A DNA stretch of 63,683 nucleotides, taken from Phycisphaera sp. TMED9. GTDB lineage: Bacteria > Planctomycetota > Phycisphaerae > Phycisphaerales > SM1A02. The notes under the pieces were generated by a model. It saw only the letters and a program-made list of their open reading frames with translations. It had not been told where the DNA came from and made no database searches. Location: contig NHBO02000034.1 in assembly GCA_002167845.2 (NCBI GenBank), positions 54,521 to 118,203 of the forward strand, read 5' to 3'. The translations under genes and the position numbers were made by a program. Numbering within the stretch: position 1 is the stretch's first letter; every line of letters begins with the position of its first letter. Below are positions 17,335 to 25,948 of this stretch, piece by piece.

Positions 17335-19005
17335 ATGGGCATCGGCACCATTCTCGTCGAACGCGGATTGATCACCGAGCCGGAGCTCGACGAGGCGATT
17401 CGTGAGCAGAAGCGGACCGGGGAACGACTCGATCACGTCCTGGTTCGTCTGGGACATGTCGCTCAAGACGCCGTGCTCGAGGCCATCGGGCGACAGCTCG
17501 ACATGGAGATCGTCGATCTGGCGGAGATGGAAGTCGACGACGAAACGCTCCGAACCCTCCCGTCGCGGCTGGTGTTCAAGCAGCTCTGCGTGCCGATCAG
17601 CCGGACGGAGACCACCCTTCAGATCGCGACCTGCGATCCATTCGAACTCAGCGCCTTCGATGAATTGCGGCTCTTGACCGGACTCGGAGTGGAGCTGGTC
17701 CTCGCCGACGAGCGGGATCTCCGCAAGTTCATCCGATCCCACTACGGCGTCGCCGGCGACACGCTCGACGCCCTGGCGACCGAAGACCCTGCTGAAGCCG
17801 AACACATCCTCGACGCCTCCGGCGGCGAGCTGGATGCCGACGAGGAAGCCAGCGTCATCAAGCTCGTGAACGATCTGCTGCTCGAAGCGATTCGAGAACG
17901 AGCGACGGACATCCACATCGAGCCGTACGAGGAAGAACTGACCATCCGCTATCGGATCGACGGCGTGCTGAGCGAAGCCGGCGTGCCGGCTTCGGTCAAT
18001 CGCTTCCGAAATGCGATCGTCAGCCGTCTCAAGATCATGGCGGGATTGAACATCGCGGAAAAGAGGAAGCCACAGGACGGACGAATCACGCTCCGGCACA
18101 AGGGGCGGGAATTCGACCTTCGAGTCTCGATCATTCCGATGATCGCCGGCGAGGGCGTCGTTCTGCGTGTTCTCGACAACAGCGTCGCCAAGCTCGGACT
18201 CGATGATCTCGGAATGCCCAAGCCGATCATGGAGCGTTGGGACACCGTGATCACCCGTCCGCACGGCATTCTGCTGGTCACCGGGCCGACCGGCTCGGGA
18301 AAGTCGACGACGCTCTACGCGTCCCTCAATCGAATCGTGAGCGAAGCGGTGAAGGCGGTCACGATCGAAGATCCCGTCGAATACCACGTCGAGGGCGTGA
18401 ACCAGATCCAGGTGAACACCGCGACCGACATGACCTTCGCCGCGGGCTTGAGAGCCATCCTCCGACACGACCCCGACATCATCATGATCGGCGAGATTCG
18501 AGACCTGGAGACCGCCGAGGCGGCCGTTCAGGCATCGCTCACGGGCCATCTGGTCTTCTCCACCTTGCACACGAATGACGCCGCCGGCGCGACCACGCGT
18601 CTTCTGGACATGGGTATCGAACCCTTCCTCGTCGCTTCGAGCGTCGAAGCGATCCTCGCCCAGCGGCTGGTCAGAAGAGTCTGCGAGTCGTGCGGGCGAC
18701 GGCGAGAAATGACCGCCGCCGAGCTTCCTGAAGGACTCGAGCCGCCTTCCGACGGAATGGTGGTCGAGGCTCCAGGCTGCCGAGAGTGCCGCCGGACCGG
18801 TTTTCGGGGACGAGTCGGTGCCTTCGAGCTGCTCCGTCTGACCGATTCGATTCGGGATCTCGTGGTGAATCGGGCCGATGCGACACGAATCCGAAAAGTG
18901 GCGACCGCAGAGGGCGAGCTCGACCTTCTCCGAGATGCGGCCTGGGACCTGGTTCGGGCAGGCATCACCACGCCGGCGGAAGCCATGCGAGTCGTCCGAA
19001 TCTGA
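17335..19005 (+). CDS. GspE/PilB-type secretion or pilus assembly ATPase
   Basis: A 556-residue hexameric motor ATPase. The N-terminal MshEN/T2SSE domain (about 1-150) is followed by a core with Walker A GPTGSGKSTT (about 316-325), the Asp box (MTIEDPVEY-like region), Walker B (HDPDIIMIGEIRD), the His box (STLHTND), and a zinc tetracysteine (CESC ... CREC, about 455-484). Such ATPases power pseudopilus growth in type II secretion or type IV pilus extension. AAGGA precedes the ATG at 17335. No pilin, GspF/PilC or secretin gene lies in the window, so the remaining parts are encoded elsewhere. The tetracysteine is typical of GspE and PilB, and rules out PilT. Confidence 0.93.
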   Translation: MGIGTILVERGLITEPELDEAIREQKRTGERLDHVLVRLGHVAQDAVLEAIGRQLDMEIVDLAEMEVDDETLRTLPSRLVFKQLCVPISRTETTLQIATCDPFELSAFDELRLLTGLGVELVLADERDLRKFIRSHYGVAGDTLDALATEDPAEAEHILDASGGELDADEEASVIKLVNDLLLEAIRERATDIHIEPYEEELTIRYRIDGVLSEAGVPASVNRFRNAIVSRLKIMAGLNIAEKRKPQDGRITLRHKGREFDLRVSIIPMIAGEGVVLRVLDNSVAKLGLDDLGMPKPIMERWDTVITRPHGILLVTGPTGSGKSTTLYASLNRIVSEAVKAVTIEDPVEYHVEGVNQIQVNTATDMTFAAGLRAILRHDPDIIMIGEIRDLETAEAAVQASLTGHLVFSTLHTNDAAGATTRLLDMGIEPFLVASSVEAILAQRLVRRVCESCGRRREMTAAELPEGLEPPSDGMVVEAPGCRECRRTGFRGRVGAFELLRLTDSIRDLVVNRADATRIRKVATAEGELDLLRDAAWDLVRAGITTPAEAMRVVRI

Positions 19006-19308
19006 CTCCAGACGGGGCCGAAGCAACCTCAGGTCGTCCTCGCCCCGGATCTCAGGCCTGGATCGACCACCGCCGCAAATCCCGACCTCCGCCTCCGAGC
19101 GTTTCCAGCGTGCTTCCGAGGAGGCAAATGCCCGGCGGATGGCCGGTGGCTTGACGGCGACGCACCATCGGCGGACACTATGCGTCCCTTTCACGCGGCG
19201 AGGAGCCCGTGATCCCGGTGTCACCACTTCCATGGGGTGATCCGGCTAATCGATTCGCGAGAGCGGACAAATGGCCTTCGTGACCTGCGAAGGCGTGGAG
19301 ATTCCCCA
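19006..19308. other. Intergenic region before the coiled-coil gene
   Basis: 303 bases with no supported gene. A TTGACG hexamer at 19151-19156 with a poor -10 match (GACACT, 19174-19179, spacer 17) may be a promoter for the following gene. Nothing else stands out. Confidence 0.4.
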
Positions 19309-20679
19309 ATGGCCCGAGGTTCTGGTGCCGGTACCGGCGTGATCGTTGCTCTGGTCGTCAGCGTGGTCTGCAACGTCGGCCTGTTGACCATCACGTTCAT
19401 GATGTACTCCGGCAAGGCCGTCGCCCTCGAGAACGAGGCGAAGGCTCAAGCCGAGATGACTCAGTTCATCAAGCCGTCGGATCGAACCAATGAGTTCGAA
19501 CGCCAGATGGACGCGGCAAGGAGCAATCAGAAGTCGCTCCACGCCTATCTTCAAGGCGAGCGAAAAGAAGTCGCCGCCTTCGTCACCGGCAATCCGAACG
19601 CCGATCTGACCGAGATGCGAAGCAGCCTCGGTCTGGGTGACGGCGACGTCGTTCGAAGCGAGATGACCGACCTTCGACGCCAACTCACCGCATCGCAGAA
19701 CGACGGCGCCAGTCTTGAACGCCAGTTGGCCGACAGCCAGTCGACCAACGATGACCTCAACGACCGGCTGAAGCAGAACGACAAGCTGAGCCAGGAGAAG
19801 GTCGCTCAGGTCGAACAGGAATTCAGTGGTTACAAGACCGCGGCAGTGAGATACCAGCAGGAAGTCGAAACCGCGATCCAGAGCATCGAAGAAAGCCGGG
19901 TCAAGCTCGACCGCGACTACCGCAACAGGCTCGCCGACCTTCAGAGCCGTCTCGACCGATCCAACCAGGACAACAGCGTCTTCCGCGCCCAGATCGAGGA
20001 ACTCCGCAAGAAGACGGAGAACTACCGACTCAAGCCCCAGAGCCCGGCGGAACTCGTCGATGGCCGAGTGATCAGTGTTCCCGGAACGGGTGGCCAGATC
20101 TTCATCGATCTCGGTCGGAACCAACGCGTCGTTCCCGGCATGACCTTCGAGGTCTACGAGGATGCGACCGCCATTCGACCTGACCCGCGAACCGGCGAAT
20201 ACGTCCGAGGAAAAGCCAGCATCGAGATCATCAAGGTCGCGGCCGACACCTCCACCGGACGAATCACCCGCGAACTCCAAGGGCGTCCGGTCGTCAAGGA
20301 CGACGTGATCGCCAACGCGGTCTTCAACCCCGACTATCGATTCAAGTTCCTCGTGCACGGGCTCTTCGACGTGAATGGTGACGGCCGTCCGTTCGAAGAC
20401 GAGACCGACTACGTGCGACGTCGAATCATCGAATGGGGCGGCGAGATCGTCGAGGGCGACACCCTCACCGGCGACCTCGACTTCCTGGTCCTCGGTGCTC
20501 AGCCGCCGATGCCCGCCCCCCTGCCTCCCGATGCGGGCGACGATCAGTTCCGTCGCTTCCTCAAGCAGCGGGAATCTCGCGAGCAGTACGACCGACTTTT
20601 CGACCAGGCGACCGACGCCCAGATTCCGGTGCTCAACTGGAACCGGTTCGAGATGCTCACGGGCATGAACCCCCGCTGA
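19309..20679 (+). CDS. Membrane-anchored coiled-coil protein with BRCT-like C terminus
   Basis: A 456-residue protein not recognised as a named family. A single transmembrane helix (about 9-31) is followed by a long coiled coil (about 40-240) rich in Gln, Asp, Arg and Glu. A small beta module follows (VISVPGTGGQIFIDLG, then VVPGMTFEVYE). Residues about 345-450 look like a BRCT fold: KFLVHGLFD, RRRIIEWGGEIVEG, DLDFLVLG, then after a Pro-rich insert the end helix AQIPVLNWNRFEMLTGM. The conserved GG and the final 'IP....W..F..L.G' pattern carry the BRCT argument. GGAG precedes the ATG at 19309. The gene is closed by a strong terminator, so it forms its own unit. Confidence 0.6.
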   Translation: MARGSGAGTGVIVALVVSVVCNVGLLTITFMMYSGKAVALENEAKAQAEMTQFIKPSDRTNEFERQMDAARSNQKSLHAYLQGERKEVAAFVTGNPNADLTEMRSSLGLGDGDVVRSEMTDLRRQLTASQNDGASLERQLADSQSTNDDLNDRLKQNDKLSQEKVAQVEQEFSGYKTAAVRYQQEVETAIQSIEESRVKLDRDYRNRLADLQSRLDRSNQDNSVFRAQIEELRKKTENYRLKPQSPAELVDGRVISVPGTGGQIFIDLGRNQRVVPGMTFEVYEDATAIRPDPRTGEYVRGKASIEIIKVAADTSTGRITRELQGRPVVKDDVIANAVFNPDYRFKFLVHGLFDVNGDGRPFEDETDYVRRRIIEWGGEIVEGDTLTGDLDFLVLGAQPPMPAPLPPDAGDDQFRRFLKQRESREQYDRLFDQATDAQIPVLNWNRFEMLTGMNPR

Positions 20680-20708
20680 TCAACTCGCCCCGCCATCCCT
20701 GTTCTTCT

Positions 20709-20750
20709 CCGCGGACCGGACCGACATGACGGTCCGGTCCGCGGCTTTTT
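20709..20750 (+). terminator. Strong intrinsic terminator
   Basis: CCGCGGACCGGACC (20709-20722) and GGTCCGGTCCGCGG (20731-20744) form a perfect 14-bp stem with an 8-base loop, followed by CTTTTT. It ends the coiled-coil gene 30 bases after its stop codon. Confidence 0.93.
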
Positions 20751-20766
20751 CGGATCCTCGTCCACG

Positions 20767-21822
20767 GTGAACGCCTCCTCGCAGAACCTCTTCGACGACC
20801 CCGTCCGCGGTCTCCAAGACCTCGCTGAGTTTCTGCCTCTCCGCGCGTTGGGCGCCGCCATCCAGTGCGTCGACCCTGATCAGAATCTGCGAACCGCGGC
20901 GGCGTTCGGATCGCTGTACGCGAAGATCGCCTCCAAACGAACCGCCCGCGCAAAATCGAACATCCTTCGGTCTCTTCCCGGGACGACGGAGACGGAAGCG
21001 GACGGGCTCGCGGTCGATTCGATCCGATACATGTTCCGGATGTTCCTCGTCGACAGTCTGGCGATGCCACGCCTCGTGAACCCATGGAGTTGGCAGGAGC
21101 ACGTCGAGTTCGCATCCTTCGCGCCGGGCGCGGAGCTGCTCGCGACCGACAAGCCCGCCCTCTTCATCACCGGGCACTGCGGCAACTGGGAACTCCTCGG
21201 GTTCACCCTGGCGGCCATGGGTTTCCCCATGACCGCCCTGGCACGCCCGCTGGACAATCCCTACCTCGACCAGTGGCTGCTCGGTCTCCGCGAGGCGCGC
21301 GGCCTCCGTGTCCTCACCAAATGGGGCGCCACGGATCGCATCGTCTCGATGCTCGAAGGAGACGATCCGGCAGGTCGCCGGATCGGCTTCATCGCGGATC
21401 AGAATGCCGGCGAGTCGGGACTCTTCGTCCCGTTCCTCGGTCGTCTCGCCTCGAGCTACAAGTCGATCGGCCTCCTGGCGATGCGCTACGAGCTCCCCGT
21501 CGTGGCCGGCTTTGCGAGACGACTTGGAGATCGATTCCAGTATCGCCTCGAGATGGTCGATTACTTCGGCCCGGACGACTGGTGCGATCAACCCGACCCC
21601 CTGTTCTACGTGACCGCGAGATTCAATCGGGCGATCGAAAAGATGGTCCTTTCGGCCCCCGAGCAGTACCTCTGGATTCATCGCCGGTGGAAGAGCCGAC
21701 CCAAGTGGGAACTCGAGGGCAAGGAAATGCCTGCATCCATGCGAAAGAGACTGGAAGGACTTCCCTGGATGGACCAGCCGACCTTGGACCGGATCCTCTC
21801 GGACGGGAGTACCTCCGCATGA
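20767..21822 (+). CDS. lpxL: LpxL/HtrB-family lipid A acyltransferase
   Basis: A 351-residue membrane-associated acyltransferase of the late lipid A acylation family. The catalytic HX4E motif is FITGHCGNWE (H137, E142), and the conserved DQN-type block is FIADQNAGESGLFVPFLG. The C-terminal region LWIHRRWKSRP is also typical. Enzymes of this family add secondary acyl chains to Kdo2-lipid IVA at the inner membrane. It is 351 residues long, slightly above the E. coli enzyme. Translation begins at a GTG at 20767. It overlaps the following receiver gene by four bases (ATGA). With KdsC, LptB and the PagL-like protein it supports a true LPS-bearing outer membrane; its exact acyl donor and position are unknown. 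Confidence 0.88.
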   Translation: MNASSQNLFDDPVRGLQDLAEFLPLRALGAAIQCVDPDQNLRTAAAFGSLYAKIASKRTARAKSNILRSLPGTTETEADGLAVDSIRYMFRMFLVDSLAMPRLVNPWSWQEHVEFASFAPGAELLATDKPALFITGHCGNWELLGFTLAAMGFPMTALARPLDNPYLDQWLLGLREARGLRVLTKWGATDRIVSMLEGDDPAGRRIGFIADQNAGESGLFVPFLGRLASSYKSIGLLAMRYELPVVAGFARRLGDRFQYRLEMVDYFGPDDWCDQPDPLFYVTARFNRAIEKMVLSAPEQYLWIHRRWKSRPKWELEGKEMPASMRKRLEGLPWMDQPTLDRILSDGSTSA

Positions 21823-22205
21823 CCAGCAACGGACGATTCACCGGCCAGCGAATTCTCGTGGTCGACGATGACCAGGACATTCTCGACTCGACCGAATTGG
21901 CCTTCCGAGCGGAAGGTGCCGAGGTGATCCTCGCTGCCGACGGAAATACCGCGGTCTCTCTCTTCCTCGCAGAGCGGCCGGACGGCGTGGTGCTGGACAT
22001 GATGCTTCCCGCCAGATCAGGCTTTCTCGTGTTGGAGAAGATCAAAGAGACCGACGACCCGCCACCGGTGGTGATGGTGACCGCGAATCAGGGACGACGG
22101 CATCTGATCTACGCCGAGAATCTCGGAGTCTCCGCGTACCTCATCAAGCCCGTCCCCCTCCAACGCCTCCTCGCCACGCTGGGTGATCTGATGGAGTTGG
22201 CGTGA
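21819..22205 (+). CDS. Stand-alone receiver-domain response regulator
   Basis: A 128-residue CheY-like protein made of a single receiver domain. The acidic pocket is DDD (16-18), the phosphorylation Asp is D60 in VVLDMMLP, and the conserved Thr (T88) and Lys (K110, LIKPVP) are present. There is no output domain, so it must work through protein contacts. Its ATG overlaps the stop of the acyltransferase gene (ATGA at 21819-21822), which implies coupled translation. No kinase gene is adjacent. Confidence 0.88.
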   Translation: MTSNGRFTGQRILVVDDDQDILDSTELAFRAEGAEVILAADGNTAVSLFLAERPDGVVLDMMLPARSGFLVLEKIKETDDPPPVVMVTANQGRRHLIYAENLGVSAYLIKPVPLQRLLATLGDLMELA

Positions 22206-22272
22206 GATTCGATCTCTTTTCGTGCCGCCTTCGATCGCCACGGACGTTATTCTTCCGGTCCGAAAGGGAGTC

Positions 22273-22611
22273 ATGGCGAAGTTGACCCAATGGCGAATCC
22301 ACAGTCCGAAGCCCGCCGACGCCGATGGCCGTGCCGCGGTGATGGCCACCCGCGCCGAACTCGTCGAGATGCTGGCCGGCTTCAACATCGGCCCCGAGCA
22401 GGACGGAGGCGACTTCGAAGTGCTTCATGGGCCGGGCATCCGAATCCACATGCCCTTCGAGGATCCCGTCCGACAAGTACTCGTCGAAGAGGACGATGAC
22501 TCGATCGCCGCGTTCGTCTTGATGGCGATCGCGAGGCGGTTCGACTGGAAGTTCACCGACGTCGACACTCAGCGAACCCTGTACCTCTTCCGAGGGAATG
22601 ACGCCGGATGA
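22273..22611 (+). CDS. Small protein of unknown function
   Basis: A 112-residue soluble acidic protein that I do not recognise. It has no signal peptide or membrane helix; visible features are the acidic patch LVEEDDDS and an alternating helix/strand pattern. GGGAG lies just before the ATG at 22273. The stop codon overlaps the start of the next (frameshifted) gene in an ATGA, so the two were translated together; the receiver gene is 67 bases upstream. Confidence 0.7.
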   Translation: MAKLTQWRIHSPKPADADGRAAVMATRAELVEMLAGFNIGPEQDGGDFEVLHGPGIRIHMPFEDPVRQVLVEEDDDSIAAFVLMAIARRFDWKFTDVDTQRTLYLFRGNDAG

Positions 22612-22999
22612 GTGACCAGGGCCAGGTCGATCTCATCGTCCAGCGGACATCGTTCGCCGGAGACGATCCGGAAGTCACCCGGAAGTCATCCGGATGGCTC
22701 TGGATCATGCCTTCGACGATCGCGGTGACGTGACCATCGTTCGTCGAGACGGAACGGAGGTCGAGGGATACCTCTTCGACCGGCGGAGCGCGCGGACGCT
22801 GGATGCATCGATGGCCAGAGTCATGCCGACGGATCCGACTCTGGGCCGCATCGAAATCGCCTCCCCGGACATCTCCGAGCTTCGATTCAGTGGCCGTGAC
22901 CCGGCGGCGGGAAAAAGCTGGGAGAACTGGGTTCGCCGGTTCGCCGAGAAGAAACTTGCCGGCGAAGAAGCGAGCATCGAAAGCGATCGACTCGGCTGA
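22608..22999 (+). pseudogene. Conserved small protein broken by an 11-nt tandem duplication
   Basis: Reading from the ATG at 22608 (overlapping the previous stop) gives MSDQGQVDLIVQRTSFAGDD, then frame is lost and a stop follows at 22731-22733. The sequence at 22668-22678 (CCGGAAGTCAC) is repeated with one change from 22679. Removing 11 bases joins GDD to PEVIRMALDHAFDDRGDVTI and restores a protein of about 126 residues ending at 22999. The downstream part (VRRDGTEVEGYLFDRR, then LRFSGRDPAAGKSWENWVRRFAEKK) resembles a widespread small protein of unknown function in Planctomycetota and relatives. A sequencing or assembly error, a recent mutation, or reinitiation at the ATG at 22694 (101 residues) are all possible. 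Confidence 0.65.
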
Positions 23000-23075
23000 C
23001 CGAGCGACGAAAATCGCCTCCGGCTTCGCCACTTGTTCAATTCTTCTGCTCGACGGCGGCCTCGAACACGCCGCC

Positions 23076-23459
23076 TCAAGGGCGGCGGATCAGCGATTCG
23101 GCATTGGCATCGACTTCGATGCGACCAGCCTTGCGGCGAACATCGATCTCGTCCAATCTGGCATCGACCCTGCTCAGCAGATCCATGGCGACCCGAGCAC
23201 TCCGGTCGAAGGCGTCGAGCCCCGTGACCTCTCGGATCGCGTCGCGGCGGCCGGCTCGTTCCAGCCTCTCCCGGATCTCCGTGGCATCCTGCTGATTGGA
23301 AGCGAGGGTTCGGACCAGACTGGCCCGCAGCCCGAGCAGACCGGCTTCCTCCTCGGTCACCGGGCCCGCACTGGTTCCGGCGAGACGAAGGTTCGGAGAC
23401 TCCTGCCCGGGTCCGGCCGCGGAGACCGGCGTGGGAGCGTTGGTGGTCACATCCGTCAT
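23076..23459 (-). CDS. Small helical protein of unknown function
   Basis: A 127-residue protein that I do not recognise. Its first ~35 residues are Pro/Ala/Thr-rich and likely disordered; the rest is strongly helical with regular Leu and Arg/Glu spacing (SLVRTLASNQQDATEIRERL, then MDLLSRVDARLDEID), which suggests a coiled coil or helical bundle. GGAG lies about 12 bases before the ATG. It stands alone, convergent with the gene pair before it and separated from the PopT gene by 238 bases in which I find no feature except weak palindromes. Confidence 0.6.
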   Translation of the reverse strand: MTDVTTNAPTPVSAAGPGQESPNLRLAGTSAGPVTEEEAGLLGLRASLVRTLASNQQDATEIRERLERAGRRDAIREVTGLDAFDRSARVAMDLLSRVDARLDEIDVRRKAGRIEVDANAESLIRRP

Positions 23460-23697
23460 CTGGGGGGATTCTCCCCGCTGGCTGCGGTGGAGGCAAGCGG
23501 AGGCCCTTGGTCCAGCCCCGCAGAACCCCCGATATTGAACAGATTCGGCATGCTTCGACTATCGGCGCAATCGGCTTCTCCTCACGAACCATCTCGAGTG
23601 AATCGATGCTCATGAACGATGGGAGGCTGTTGTTATTGGACAAACTGCCTGATTTCACCCGCCACGGATGGACAATCGGGGGAATTGCCAGACAGCC

Positions 23698-24714
23698 TCA
23701 ACAGGCTGGGTCGCTCTTGGACTCCGACGCCTCGTCGTCCTCATCATCCCCACCCAATCGCCCCACCAGGAGCGAACCAATGCCGCCTCCGATCACCAGG
23801 AGCAGCGAGAGTCCGATCTGGCCGGCGGAGGGCTGATACGACTCGGTCAGCCAGTACTTGCGCTCGTCTGCCTGTCTTGCCGCTTGTACTGCTTCCTCGT
23901 GCTCGAGCTTCACCCCGCGGATGGTGTCGTTCAATTCGGGAGGGACCGCTTCCCGGAACGGCCAGAGCCCCGCGACCGCACCCAACAGGAACCCGAGCAG
24001 TGCACCGAGGGTGACCTCGCGATGCCGCTTGAGCAACCAACGCATGATGTTGCTGACCAGCGAGACGCCCAGGAGCACGCCGAGACCGATCGACACCAGT
24101 GGCCAGGCAGCCTGCAGCATCAAGGTTGTTTCGCCGCTTCGAATCGACTCCTTGAAGGCATCGATCGCATCGAGCACCGGGAGATACTGGCCGAGTACGA
24201 GCAGGAGATACCCCCCGCTGACGCCCGGAAGGACCATGGCGGCGGCACCCGCAAAACCCGCGACGAACAGCCCCCCCAGTCCACCCTCACCCGTCGAGGA
24301 GGCGGGTTGAGACTCCTGCAGAATCGCCAGAACGACCATCGCGACGAACGCGACCAGCGCGGCGATTCCCGCGCGAGCAGGCATCGGTTTGAGCATTCGC
24401 CAGAGCGTCGGCGCCCCGCCGAGGGTGAGCCCGATGAACAGGCTGTAGGCGATCCAACGATGTTCGAGGACGAAGTCCTTCACCGGACCCGCGAGCAGGC
24501 CGATCGCCAGAACCGCCGGGATGGCGATGAACGCAAGGAGCAGCCAGGGCTGCAGCTTGCGGGAGAGCGTCGTGGCTGCCGCGACCGACTCCACGAAGGT
24601 CGGATACACCCCGGCCGCCAGCAGCATGGTTCCGCCGGAGATCCCCGGGACCAGATTTGCCAGCCCCATGAGAATGCCGCCGATCACGCATCGACCGAGA
24701 AGGAGGGGGTTCAT
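23698..24714 (-). CDS. popT: Undecaprenyl-phosphate translocase-like membrane protein (DUF368)
   Basis: A 338-residue membrane protein with about nine hydrophobic segments. Two family signatures are present, GLANLVPGISGGTMLL (N-terminal) and MVLPGVSGGYLLLVLGQY (middle), arranged as inverted repeats. DUF368 proteins (PopT) were shown to return undecaprenyl phosphate across the cytoplasmic membrane for reuse in cell-wall and surface polymer synthesis. I chose the ATG at 24714 because family similarity starts there; the frame open to 24792 lacks membrane character. The last 20 residues are an acidic tail (DDEDDEASESKSD). It is divergent from galE, which also serves surface-polymer synthesis. Confidence 0.9.
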   Translation of the reverse strand: MNPLLLGRCVIGGILMGLANLVPGISGGTMLLAAGVYPTFVESVAAATTLSRKLQPWLLLAFIAIPAVLAIGLLAGPVKDFVLEHRWIAYSLFIGLTLGGAPTLWRMLKPMPARAGIAALVAFVAMVVLAILQESQPASSTGEGGLGGLFVAGFAGAAAMVLPGVSGGYLLLVLGQYLPVLDAIDAFKESIRSGETTLMLQAAWPLVSIGLGVLLGVSLVSNIMRWLLKRHREVTLGALLGFLLGAVAGLWPFREAVPPELNDTIRGVKLEHEEAVQAARQADERKYWLTESYQPSAGQIGLSLLLVIGGGIGSLLVGRLGGDDEDDEASESKSDPAC

Positions 24715-24857
24715 TGGCGAGTGGCCGTTGGCAGTGGTCAACCTGAAACTCCGATGAGTCGATGAAGAGAGGAGGGCCGAGACTGATATCATCAGCCTTC
24801 GACCCCGAGTATCGGCTTCTCGACCTCCAACGCTCGATGCGTCATGGAAAACGGAAC

Positions 24858-25916
24858 ATGGGCACCCCCAACCCCCCCCAACGCATCCTCGTGACCGGCG
24901 GCGCCGGATACATCGGTTCGCACGCCTGCCTCAGGCTGGTGGAGACCGGCCATTCGGTGGTCGGACTCGACGATTTCTCCCGAGGGCACCCCGGGGCCTT
25001 CCGGGCCATCGCCGCCGCCGCCGAGGAACTCCCCGGCTCGTTCACCTCCGTGGAGGCATCGATCGGAGATCGACGTGGGTGTGCCGAGATCCTCCGAGAA
25101 CACGACATCGACCTGGTCATGCATTTTGCGGCGTTGGCCTACGTGGGCGAGTCCGTCGAACAGCCCTTGCGGTACTACGACAACAACACCGGCGGTGCGA
25201 TCTCACTGCTCGAAGCGATGATGGACGCCGGGGTCGAGAGATTCGTCTTCTCGAGCACCTGTGCCACCTACGGCGAACCGGGCGCTGACCGAATCCCGAT
25301 CGCGGAAGACTGCCCGCAGGCCCCGATCAACCCGTACGGCAACTCCAAGTTCATGGTCGAGCAGGTCCTCTTCGATCATGCAGAAGCCTGCCGGCTCGCG
25401 GACAAGCCCTTCGCGTTCGCCGCTCTTCGCTACTTCAACGTCGCCGGAAGCGATCCGAAGACGAGGATCGGCGAAGATCATCGTCCGGAAACGCACCTGA
25501 TCCCGATCTGTCTCGAAGTCGCCGCCGGTCGTCGGGAACGACTCATGATCTTCGGGGATGACTATGACACCGAAGACGGGACCTGTATTCGCGACTACGT
25601 GCACGTCTGCGATCTCATCGATGCCCACATCGCCGTGATGAACCAACTCGCTCCGGGAGACACCCACACCCTCAACGTGGGACTCGGACACGGCTGGTCC
25701 GTCCACCAGGTGTTGGAAGCCTGCCGAGCCGTCACCGGCAAGGCGATTCCCGAGTCGATCAGCCCACGTCGAGCCGGTGATCCGCCGAAGCTGTACGCGA
25801 ATTCGTCGCGGATTCGGGATGACTTCGGATGGTCTCCCCAGTTCACCGAACTCGAAGCGACGGTGGCCACCGCCTGGGCCTGGATGCAAGCCAATCCTTC
25901 CGGCTACGCCGACTGA
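24858..25916 (+). CDS. galE: UDP-glucose 4-epimerase
   Basis: A 352-residue short-chain dehydrogenase-type epimerase that interconverts UDP-glucose and UDP-galactose. The NAD-binding motif TGGAGYIGSH is at about 13-22, the catalytic Ser/Tyr/Lys set appears as SSTCATYG and NPYGNSKF, and the family segments ALRYFNVAGSD and GTCIRDYVHVCDL follow. Translation from the ATG at 24858 gives a normal family length; upstream ATGs (24837, 24762) only add residues before the conserved start. It shares a 143-base divergent promoter region with popT. GalE products feed LPS and polysaccharide synthesis. Confidence 0.93.
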   Translation: MGTPNPPQRILVTGGAGYIGSHACLRLVETGHSVVGLDDFSRGHPGAFRAIAAAAEELPGSFTSVEASIGDRRGCAEILREHDIDLVMHFAALAYVGESVEQPLRYYDNNTGGAISLLEAMMDAGVERFVFSSTCATYGEPGADRIPIAEDCPQAPINPYGNSKFMVEQVLFDHAEACRLADKPFAFAALRYFNVAGSDPKTRIGEDHRPETHLIPICLEVAAGRRERLMIFGDDYDTEDGTCIRDYVHVCDLIDAHIAVMNQLAPGDTHTLNVGLGHGWSVHQVLEACRAVTGKAIPESISPRRAGDPPKLYANSSRIRDDFGWSPQFTELEATVATAWAWMQANPSGYAD

Positions 25917-25948
25917 ACAGCCACCGCTGACCCGCGAGGCGAATCCCC

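Noticed and set aside
17104-19233. A 709-codon open frame antisense to the GspE gene
   Set aside because: It mirrors the strongly conserved ATPase gene, has no recognisable domain and is explained by high GC, which keeps antisense frames open.
22668-22693. Programmed ribosomal frameshift site
   Set aside because: There is no slippery heptamer; the exact 11-base repeat explains the frame change more simply.
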